From assembly GCA_025350175.1 (NCBI GenBank), contig JANXYF010000195.1:1-8066 (forward strand): DNA of 8,066 bases. The letters run 5' to 3'. This DNA is from Nitrosopumilales archaeon. GTDB taxonomy: Archaea; Thermoproteota; Nitrososphaeria; Nitrososphaerales; Nitrosopumilaceae. Below are positions 1 to 5,147 of this stretch, in pieces; the first letter of the stretch is position 1; each line of letters opens with the position of its first letter. Below the pieces are notes generated by a model. That model saw nothing but the letters and a program-made list of their open reading frames with translations. It was not told where the DNA came from and did no database searches. The position numbers and the translations under genes are program-made.

Positions 1-188
1 ATTCCAAGACCTGCTGCTAAGATCAATAATCCGCTGACGGCAATCCATTGTCCGTTTACAATCCATTTCGGATTTGAATACATAAACGAGGAAGTAGGAC
101 CCACTATAGAATGTCCCTGTAAATAGAAGATTATTCCCAGAATCATAACAACAACCCCAATTCCCATCATTGCAACTCCCATCCTCAT
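1..188 (-). CDS. Small membrane protein of unknown function, C-terminus cut off by the window edge
   Basis: I read an open frame of 62 complete codons starting at ATG 188 and running off the left edge, so the C-terminus is missing. The protein begins MRMGVAMMGIGVVVMILGII. A first hydrophobic helix covers about residues 4-23. A polar loop with aromatic residues (YSNPKWIVNGQW) follows, and a second hydrophobic stretch begins near residue 51, so it is probably a small integral membrane protein. An in-frame stop (TAA) lies eight codons upstream, which limits the possible starts to ATG 188 or ATG 182. A TATA-like CTTTAATC on the minus strand (211-218) is centred 26-27 bp upstream of 188, which favours 188 and a leaderless mRNA. 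It diverges from another membrane-protein gene. I do not recognise the family and assign no function. Confidence 0.72.
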   Translation of the reverse strand, partial: MRMGVAMMGIGVVVMILGIIFYLQGHSIVGPTSSFMYSNPKWIVNGQWIAVSGLLILAAGLG

Positions 189-294
189 ATGAGAGGATAC
201 ATCAATCCCAGATTAAAGGCAAAATGAGTTGATAAAATAGGCAAAATCCTTTGGATTTCCTTCTTTAATCCATTTTTTATTAAACAAGAGTACA
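189..294. promoter_or_regulatory. Divergent promoter region with two mirrored TATA-like boxes and a 9-bp direct repeat
   Basis: This gene-free stretch separates two divergent membrane-protein genes. The octamer CTTTAATC occurs once for each direction: on the minus strand at 211-218 and on the plus strand at 263-270. Each is centred 26-28 bp from its gene's start codon (188 and 295), the usual archaeal TATA-to-transcription-start distance. Between them the 9-mer AGGCAAAAT occurs twice in direct orientation, at 217-225 and 239-247, offset by 22 bp or about two helical turns. A second AT-rich element at 274-284 is an alternative plus-strand TATA box, but no start codon lies at the matching distance. 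Promoter function is inferred from position and composition only. Confidence 0.55.
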
Positions 295-984
295 TTGGAC
301 GAGTGGGGAGGAGACCTATTAGAAATCAGAAAGAGTAGAAGTTCTCTAGACATTGGAATATTTTTAGGCGCTGCAATATTGGCGCTTGTAGTCTATCTGA
401 TATTTGGTCCAGATATTGACAAAATGACAAAACAGACTCCATTAATAATTGATTTAATGTTTGCACCATCTTTTGGAATTGGTTTTCTATATGGCCTTAA
501 AATGACCGATAGAGTAATGCAACCTTCGGAATCCCGAAGTCCTCTAAAACGTGCTTTCTTCAAAGGATTCTTGTTTTTATTTATGATGGGTACAATTTTT
601 ACTTCGGTCTCTTTTGCACTTCATGGGGGCGCACAACCGTCACACAAATCAATTTTTAGTGATGGTTTGATTCCATGGACAACAGAATTCATCCAGGCAA
701 ATGGCGGATTGACATTTCTAATCATATCAAGTATAACGATAATGGCAGCAGCGACAAAAAGAATAGTTGGAATGGAAGGAATTTTTAGTAAGATATTCAC
801 ATTTGTTGGAACATACATCTTCTTTTCGATGCTTGCATTAACTTTTAGTCATACAGACCCAACACATTCACAAGTTTACCTATATGCATTCTATCAGGCA
901 GGTATTGTAGGAGGAATATTTTATCAAATGAATAAACTTACCACGAGAGCTAACATGTGGGAAGACTATAACAATGGATTCTAG
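295..984 (+). CDS. Six-helix integral membrane protein of unknown function
   Basis: This is a complete 229-residue frame. Hydrophobic segments lie at about residues 20-38, 50-68, 85-105, 138-153, 163-182 and 194-211, suggesting six membrane helices with short loops. The longest loop (about residues 106-137) has little charge and holds HGGAQPSHKS. There is no signal peptide, catalytic motif, nucleotide-binding motif or metal-binding cluster that I can recognise. The start is a TTG at 295. No in-frame ATG occurs until codon 43, inside the region between the first two helices, and the TATA-like box at 263-270 is placed for transcription beginning at about 293-295, so TTG 295 is preferred. The gene diverges from the small membrane protein on its left. 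Its stop codon shares the tetramer CTAG with the stop of the convergent gene at 981. Function unknown. Confidence 0.8.
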   Translation: MDEWGGDLLEIRKSRSSLDIGIFLGAAILALVVYLIFGPDIDKMTKQTPLIIDLMFAPSFGIGFLYGLKMTDRVMQPSESRSPLKRAFFKGFLFLFMMGTIFTSVSFALHGGAQPSHKSIFSDGLIPWTTEFIQANGGLTFLIISSITIMAAATKRIVGMEGIFSKIFTFVGTYIFFSMLALTFSHTDPTHSQVYLYAFYQAGIVGGIFYQMNKLTTRANMWEDYNNGF

Positions 985-1481
985 AATTTCCTTATTTTTG
1001 TAGTAAACAAAACTAATACAATTGATAATACCATTACAAGTGGAGCAATAGTAGAGAATTCAGGAAGATATGTGGTTCCCACAATACTTGTTGTAGTCAA
1101 ACCAGTCTGATTAAATTTGAGCGTCACTGTAGAGCTGTTTGTACCTGGAATTACTATCGCAGAAATTAGTTTTCCATCTTGAGATACAGTCAGATTTCCT
1201 CCTATCAAATTCTGTGGTATTTCAATTTCGGCAATATTTCCATCATGAGTACTATTTCCAGTAAAAATCAATTCCTTGTTGATTTTGTTAAAAACGACAT
1301 TTTGCATGTCGTAATTTGAAACTGTAGCCACATCAAATGTGTAATTTTCTGCTTTAATTTTCCAATCCCACCTTATTCCAGGATGATTAAGATCTTTAGG
1401 CATAGTGATGTGTTGTGCAAAAGCTGGTACTGACATCAAACCCAATAACAATATACAGGATAAGAAAATTTGAGTTCTCAA
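981..1481 (-). CDS. Secreted, C-terminally anchored surface protein with a PEFG-CTERM-like tail
   Basis: This 166-residue protein has a clear signal peptide: Arg2, a hydrophobic core at residues 5-18, and a likely cleavage after AFA (22/23). The mature part is predicted to be beta-rich and carries five N-X-S/T sequons (Asn46, 76, 96, 115, 124), fitting a glycosylated exterior protein. The C-terminus has the tripartite form of a sorting signal: LPEFS at 139-143, a hydrophobic helix at about 145-161, and a basic end (TKIRKF). This resembles the PEFG-CTERM tails of Thaumarchaeota, with Ser where Gly is usual. The start is a TTG (1481-1479) that overlaps the TGA stop of rpl15e in the string TTGA. 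An in-frame stop just upstream rules out a longer protein, and no promoter is visible, so it is probably co-transcribed and translationally coupled with rpl15e. Its ligand or partner is unknown. Confidence 0.75.
   Translation of the reverse strand: MRTQIFLSCILLLGLMSVPAFAQHITMPKDLNHPGIRWDWKIKAENYTFDVATVSNYDMQNVVFNKINKELIFTGNSTHDGNIAEIEIPQNLIGGNLTVSQDGKLISAIVIPGTNSSTVTLKFNQTGLTTTSIVGTTYLPEFSTIAPLVMVLSIVLVLFTTKIRKF
985..1000 (+). terminator. T-rich stretch after the six-helix membrane protein gene
   Basis: Immediately after the stop at 984 the plus strand reads AATTTCCTTATTTTTG. Runs of T in the non-template strand are the main archaeal intrinsic termination signal. This one lies inside the 3' end of the convergent gene, because there is no intergenic space between them. 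There is no hairpin. The call rests on composition and position. Confidence 0.35.
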
Positions 1482-1936
1482 TTTTTCAAAATAGCTAGTT
1501 TACCACGAATCTCTTTGTCTTTTATAATTCTCGGATGTGATACATCTGCAAGTATTATTTCATACCAGAGATACAAACCGTCTTGATGAAGATAGTATGA
1601 ACCAAGTAAATTCATGTTAGGAAATCTCTCCAATACTCTACGCTCTGCAACTCGTTGCATGCTAAGTGCAGGTTTTATTCTAAGCACACCAAGGTGTTTT
1701 GGTCTTCTTCCTGCAACTGGTCTTTTCTTACGCATGTTACCTTTACCAACACGCATTCTGACTACAACAATGCCTTGCTTTGCTTTGTATCCTAGTCTTC
1801 TAGCCCTCTGGATCCTGCTTGGTCTATCAATACGTACTAGAGCATTTTGTTTTCTCCATTCTACAGCCTTTGCTCTAAGCTCTGGGGAATTTTCTTTCCA
1901 CATTTTTATCCAGACTTGATCTTGGCTACTAGGCAT
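1478..1936 (-). CDS. rpl15e: 50S ribosomal protein L15e
   Basis: This is a large-subunit ribosomal protein found in archaea and eukaryotes but not bacteria. It is very basic. It shows family features in order: WIKMWKE near the N-terminus, the Arg-rich RPSRIQRARRLGYKAKQG, VVVRMRVGKG, RRPKHLGV, the run MQRVAERRVLERFPNMNLLG, and the C-terminal YEIILADVSHPRI. I chose ATG 1936 (152 residues). A GTG at 1945 would add three residues, but a TATA box (AATATAAA on the minus strand, 1959-1966) is centred 26-27 bp upstream of 1936, so a leaderless mRNA would start at that ATG and exclude the GTG. The next gene, a secreted protein, starts inside its stop codon. That is an unusual partner for a ribosomal gene. 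The identification is secure; the exact start is inferred. Confidence 0.95.
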   Translation of the reverse strand: MPSSQDQVWIKMWKENSPELRAKAVEWRKQNALVRIDRPSRIQRARRLGYKAKQGIVVVRMRVGKGNMRKKRPVAGRRPKHLGVLRIKPALSMQRVAERRVLERFPNMNLLGSYYLHQDGLYLWYEIILADVSHPRIIKDKEIRGKLAILKN

Positions 1937-2053
1937 ACTCGGCACTACAGATTTACCCTTTATATTCTGTTAGAAAATTAGGCGTGCCATAGTTAGTAAA
2001 TTAGTTCCATTTTCACGGAAGACTATTTATGAAATTGATTTTTCTTAACTTCC
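1937..2053. promoter_or_regulatory. Divergent promoters of rpl15e and the Ig-like/Trp-motif secreted protein
   Basis: About 117 bp lie between the two start codons. On the minus strand a strong TATA box, AATATAAA (1959-1966), is centred 26-27 bp upstream of ATG 1936. On the plus strand TATTTAT (2024-2030) is centred 27 bp upstream of ATG 2054. Both genes are therefore predicted to give leaderless transcripts. I see no Shine-Dalgarno sequence for either and no clear operator repeat between the boxes. Confidence 0.6.
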
Positions 2054-2683
2054 ATGAGTTGGTCAAGAAGAATTCCAGTACTAGTCATAGTTGGAATACT
2101 ATCTCTGGGTATACAACATAGTTTTGCAACACCCACTCTTGAGATATCTACAAGCAAATCGGTCTATGAATACGGAGATTTTCTTTCCATCAACTTTAAT
2201 GTTTCAGAACTTACTGGTAAGGACGTCATCATACACATAGTTGATAGTTCAAACAAAACTAGTGCTCCAATAGATCTGTCATTATACAATGGAAATACTA
2301 CAATAACTTCACCGTATGCTTTTTACAAGACAACTTTTAGTCCTGGAACTTATCATATAGATGCAGAATATTCAGGTTCCACAGCTAGTACTTTTTTTAA
2401 TTTAATAGATTCTGGTAAAATTGTCATACCAATTGAATTTAAAACAATTGTAAAGACATGGCAGCAAGGGTCTCCAACTGATAAAGACTATGCAGGGATT
2501 ATTCGTGAATTAATAAATGACAACATCATCAATGTTACAAACTATAACAATCAGACAAATCAGGTACACATTCCACAATGGTTCAAAAATAGTGCAGTGT
2601 GGTGGTCAAATGATCTCACATCAGATAATGAATTCGGTTCAAGTATTCAATATTTAATTCAGAAAGGAATTCTTGTAATCTAA
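2054..2683 (+). CDS. Secreted protein with Ig-like domain and two C-terminal Thaumarchaeal Trp-rich motifs
   Basis: This is a complete 209-residue frame with a signal peptide: Arg5-Arg6, a hydrophobic core at residues 8-20, and likely cleavage near SFA-T (25/26). Residues 28-117 look like an Ig-like beta-sandwich of the kind seen in Thaumarchaeal surface proteins, with YEYGDFLSINFNV near one end and FSPGTYHIDAEYSG near the other. The C-terminal third has two related helical units. Unit two (173-209) reads IPQWFKNSAVWWSNDLTSDN and then ends IQYLIQKGIL, matching a motif often repeated in secreted Thaumarchaeal proteins. Unit one (about 127-160) aligns with it (FKTIVKTWQQGS, then IIRELINDNII) but has lost most of the tryptophans. 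There is no membrane anchor after the signal peptide. The start is ATG 2054, correctly spaced from a TATA box. It diverges from rpl15e, and its stop abuts that of serA. Specific function unknown. Confidence 0.78.
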   Translation: MSWSRRIPVLVIVGILSLGIQHSFATPTLEISTSKSVYEYGDFLSINFNVSELTGKDVIIHIVDSSNKTSAPIDLSLYNGNTTITSPYAFYKTTFSPGTYHIDAEYSGSTASTFFNLIDSGKIVIPIEFKTIVKTWQQGSPTDKDYAGIIRELINDNIINVTNYNNQTNQVHIPQWFKNSAVWWSNDLTSDNEFGSSIQYLIQKGILVI

Positions 2684-3616
2684 CTACATAACACCGCGGA
2701 GAATCATTATTATTTTTTCTCCTATGACATTTGCTGCAAGTGTCTGTGCTTCTTTTGTCTGAGCACCTACGTGTGGCGTACATATTACGTTTGAAAGTGT
2801 TGTAAGTTTGTTACCAATCGCAGGTTCCTTTTCAAATACATCTAATGCGGCACCTGCAATCCTTCCCTCTTTGAGTGCATCATACAATGCGTCTTCATCA
2901 ATAATTTCACCCCGTGATGTGTTTATGATATACGCCGTCTTTTTCATTGTAGAAATTCTTTTGGCATTTACCAGATGATGAGTAGCATCAGTTAGTGGAA
3001 CATGAAATGATATGAAATCCGCACTTGAAAGCAATGTATCAATGTCTGCTTTGATCAATCCTACATCGCGTGAAAAGTCATCTGCAATTGGCATAACATC
3101 AAAACCAATAATATTCATGTTCAATCCTCTTGCAAGTTTTGCAAGCCTCTTTCCTATGTTTCCTAGTCCGACTATTCCAAGATATTTCCCAGATAGTTCA
3201 ATTCCCATGAGTTCTTTTTTGAGCCATTTACCGTTTCGTATTTCTCTATCTGCTCTCGGAATTTCTCTTGCCATAGAAAGCATTAATCCCAAAACAAGCT
3301 CTGCAACTGCATTCATTGCTCCCTCTACTGCATTTATGACTCGAATGTTTTTTGCCTTGGCTGCATCAACATCAATATTATCAAGACCTACTCCCACACG
3401 TGCAATTATTTTACACTGAGTTGCACGATCGATCATTTCTTTGGTAATTTTTGTTCTACTTCTTACTACAACAATATCAAAATTGGAAATTTTTTCTTTG
3501 ATTTGATCAGGTGTTATTTCTGGTTCATATGTAATTTTTAATCCATTTTTTTGTAGGATTTCATTTAAAATGGGTGCAACTTGATCACAAATTAAAACAG
3601 ATTGATTCATCGACAT
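2684..3616 (-). CDS. serA: D-3-phosphoglycerate dehydrogenase, short form (D-isomer 2-hydroxyacid dehydrogenase family)
   Basis: This NAD-dependent oxidoreductase of 310 residues most likely oxidises 3-phosphoglycerate to 3-phosphohydroxypyruvate, the first step of serine synthesis, in the cytoplasm. The substrate-domain motif RVGVGLDNIDV lies at 73-83. The Rossmann dinucleotide loop GLGNIG lies at 150-155, followed by an acidic Asp173 (GFD) that favours NAD over NADP. The catalytic triad is present: Arg235 in INTSRG, Glu264 in FEKEP, and His282 in TPHVGAQT. The protein ends soon after, so the C-terminal ACT domain that gives serine feedback control in the E. coli enzyme is absent. ATG 3616 is preferred over ATG 3610 because the TATA box at 3639-3646 is centred 26-27 bp away. 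Glyoxylate/hydroxypyruvate reductase or another 2-hydroxyacid dehydrogenase is the main alternative. Confidence 0.85.
   Translation of the reverse strand: MSMNQSVLICDQVAPILNEILQKNGLKITYEPEITPDQIKEKISNFDIVVVRSRTKITKEMIDRATQCKIIARVGVGLDNIDVDAAKAKNIRVINAVEGAMNAVAELVLGLMLSMAREIPRADREIRNGKWLKKELMGIELSGKYLGIVGLGNIGKRLAKLARGLNMNIIGFDVMPIADDFSRDVGLIKADIDTLLSSADFISFHVPLTDATHHLVNAKRISTMKKTAYIINTSRGEIIDEDALYDALKEGRIAGAALDVFEKEPAIGNKLTTLSNVICTPHVGAQTKEAQTLAANVIGEKIIMILRGVM
2698..2722 (+). terminator. Inverted repeat with T-rich loop downstream of the Ig-like/Trp-motif gene
   Basis: Fifteen bases after the plus-strand stop at 2683 there is a perfect 6-bp inverted repeat, GGAGAA (2698-2703) and TTCTCC (2717-2722). 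It encloses a loop with the T-rich run ATTATTATTTTTT. It lies inside the 3' end of the convergent serA-like gene, because the two stop codons touch. The T-rich run could terminate plus-strand transcription. The stem may be coincidental because it is also coding sequence. Confidence 0.35.
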
Positions 3617-3638
3617 GAAAGAAAGCCATCAAGTACAG

Positions 3639-3646
3639 AATATAAT
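3639..3646 (-). promoter_or_regulatory. TATA box of the serA-like gene
   Basis: The minus strand reads ATTATATT here, centred 26-27 bp upstream of ATG 3616, which predicts a leaderless mRNA. It sits just downstream of the T-rich terminator of nirK, so the whole 72-bp gap between the genes is occupied. Confidence 0.55.
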
Positions 3647-3660
3647 CATTGTGTGAATTG

Positions 3661-3679
3661 AAAAAACAAAAAGAGAAAA
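3661..3679 (-). terminator. T-rich terminator of nirK
   Basis: Beginning nine bases past the nirK stop codon (3691-3689), the minus strand carries TTTTCTCTTTTTGTTTTTT with no preceding hairpin. This is the usual form of an archaeal intrinsic terminator. It ends about 14 bp before the TATA box of the co-directional serA-like gene, so it would insulate that gene from nirK read-through. Confidence 0.55.
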
Positions 3680-3688
3680 GATTGGGAT

Positions 3689-5020
3689 TTACCCGCTCAT
3701 TGATTTCGCAATTTCTGCAGCTCTTGCGTCAGTACATAGACAGTGAACTACTTCCTTTTGTGGAATTGTGTTCAAACCTGCTGGTGGTACTGCGTCAGAT
3801 GGGTTTGGCATGTCACCTGGACCATATCCTAATTTGAATGGGTCACCTGCGACAAATACTGTGGCCGCGCCACTAAAGATTGCTGCATAGTCATGATTGA
3901 CTGCTACATATACACCTGGGTTGTCAAAGACAAGATCCATGGTTGCACCTTGTGAGCCACCTACTAACCAAGTCTCAGTTCCCTGAGCTTGTACGTGGTT
4001 ACCTTGGACTACACGGTCAATTATCTCACCAACGATGTGGAAGAAGACTGGCATGTTGCCTTGGTTCTCTACAAAGATTCTGTAGTGAACACCTGTATCA
4101 ACAAACAATGGATGTGATTGATACTGTTTCAAATCTGCAGAATTCCATGGTTGTGCAACAAAGATGTTCTTTGCTGGATCACCTTTGATCAACTTGTTGA
4201 TGTCTGCATTTGGTACATAACCGAAAGCAAATCCGTTAACAACAGTTTGTGTTGTGTTGTGTAAGAACATTGCATTTTGATTATAGCTACCGTCTGCATT
4301 CAAGTACAATTGATTGTACTCTAATTGAAACTCTTTTGCATCAGCCTCATATCTGTGGTGTACGACTACGACTTTGCCACCTTGGACATCAGTCTTGTCA
4401 ACTACCAATGGATTGTATCCATTCAATGGGTCAATGATTGTCAATCCGTACATGCCGGACATAACGTGTTGATCCATTGCAGCTACATTAACACCAGAGC
4501 AGTGATACTTGAATTGACCAGGTACCTCAGCAATGAATGCAAATGTTCTGGAATCACCAGGCTTTACTGCACCAAAGTTTCCTGCAGACATTTGAGATGC
4601 ATGGAAGTCATCACCGTGTGGTGTTGCTTCAGTTGATGGTACTGTAAGAGTTACTCGGACGATATCTCCTTGTGTTGCTCTTACTGTTGGTCCTGGGACT
4701 TGACCGTTAAAGGTCATTGCGTGGTATGTTCCACCGCCCATAATAGGCAAGTCAACGCTTTGAGCGACTAACTGGACATCTACTAGATGGCGTCCCTGGC
4801 TTACCAAGGTATCAACTTGATCAAGTGGTATCTGCGCAAATGCTGATGGCATTTGTGGTTGGATACCACCCATATCACTAATCTGCTTCAAATCTGATTC
4901 CTGTGAAGGAACGTTCAGTTTTGTTGCAGTCATCTGTGTCTGTGAATATGTGCTTGCGAACAATAATCCTGCTACTGCCACTACTACGGCAATAGACATC
5001 ATACTGTATCGTCTGTTCAT
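3689..5020 (-). CDS. nirK: Copper-containing nitrite reductase / two-domain multicopper oxidase (Thaumarchaeal NirK)
   Basis: This 443-residue enzyme would reduce nitrite to nitric oxide outside the cytoplasmic membrane. In ammonia-oxidising archaea NirK is abundant and is proposed to supply NO for ammonia oxidation. A hydrophobic N-terminal segment at about residues 8-23 serves as export signal or anchor. Two cupredoxin domains follow (about 75-195 and 205-392). Type 1 copper ligands are His135, Cys174, His185 and Met190. Type 2 ligands are His140, His173 and His376. The catalytic pair is Asp138 (PHGDDFH) and His328 (FFHIVGE), the latter motif resembling AniA of Neisseria. The Cys174-His185 loop is longer than in Alcaligenes NirK or AniA. 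A Gly/Pro-rich tail ends with HCLC (426-429). ATG 5020 is 26 bp from a TATA box. Codon use looks more C-rich than in neighbours, consistent with high expression. It diverges from fumarase. Confidence 0.93.
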   Translation of the reverse strand: MNRRYSMMSIAVVVAVAGLLFASTYSQTQMTATKLNVPSQESDLKQISDMGGIQPQMPSAFAQIPLDQVDTLVSQGRHLVDVQLVAQSVDLPIMGGGTYHAMTFNGQVPGPTVRATQGDIVRVTLTVPSTEATPHGDDFHASQMSAGNFGAVKPGDSRTFAFIAEVPGQFKYHCSGVNVAAMDQHVMSGMYGLTIIDPLNGYNPLVVDKTDVQGGKVVVVHHRYEADAKEFQLEYNQLYLNADGSYNQNAMFLHNTTQTVVNGFAFGYVPNADINKLIKGDPAKNIFVAQPWNSADLKQYQSHPLFVDTGVHYRIFVENQGNMPVFFHIVGEIIDRVVQGNHVQAQGTETWLVGGSQGATMDLVFDNPGVYVAVNHDYAAIFSGAATVFVAGDPFKLGYGPGDMPNPSDAVPPAGLNTIPQKEVVHCLCTDARAAEIAKSMSG

Positions 5021-5147
5021 CGTTTCGGATGTTTGAATCTAAATATATTAACTTATTGGGGATTTTCTTAGGAAATTCATAGATTCTTTCCCATTTTAGA
5101 TCCTACAAATGCGAATGCATATTAGGAAAATAAATTTTAGTTTTGGC
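5021..5147. promoter_or_regulatory. Divergent nirK / fumarase promoter region
   Basis: On the minus strand TAATATAT (5043-5050) is centred 26 bp upstream of the nirK ATG at 5020. On the plus strand CATATTAG (5118-5125) is centred 26-27 bp upstream of the GTG at 5148, the preferred fumarase start. Both predict leaderless mRNAs. About 70 bp separate the boxes. In that space TTTCTTAGGAAA (5064-5075) has 4-bp inverted arms and lies just upstream of the nirK TATA box. ATGCGAATGCAT (5109-5120), also with 4-bp arms, overlaps the fumarase box. Either could be an operator, but both are short enough to arise by chance in AT-rich DNA. Confidence 0.6.

Noticed and set aside
58..188. Whether the partial left-edge frame is a non-coding shadow.
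   Set aside because: It has a correctly spaced TATA box, an alternating hydrophobic/polar pattern typical of membrane proteins, and no competing frame, so I kept it as a gene.
181..198. Inverted repeat ATCCTC-ATATGA-GAGGAT across the start codon of the small membrane protein gene.
   Set aside because: The six-bp arms could form a small hairpin, but the repeat lies over the coding start of a predicted leaderless mRNA. It is short enough to be chance in purine-rich sequence.
3012..3419. 135-codon plus-strand frame opposite the serA-like gene.
   Set aside because: It is a shadow of a gene with intact catalytic motifs. Its product resembles no protein I know.
4010..4060. Apparent loss of a catalytic His in NirK domain 2, with Ile333 where Alcaligenes NirK has the His of GGHGDY.
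   Set aside because: The catalytic His (His255 in Alcaligenes, His280 in AniA) is the one in PHLIGG / FHVIGE, which aligns with His328 here. Ile at the later position is also found in AniA, so the catalytic set is complete.
3943..4636. Long open frames on the plus strand opposite nirK (for example 3943-4188 and 4325-4636).
   Set aside because: They are antisense shadows of a well-supported nirK frame, with Cys/His-rich, low-plausibility products and no promoter.
5109..5147. Upstream ATG giving fumarase 13 extra residues.
   Set aside because: The extension is not family-like, and the ATG lies upstream of the TATA box (5118-5125) that is correctly spaced for the GTG at 5148.
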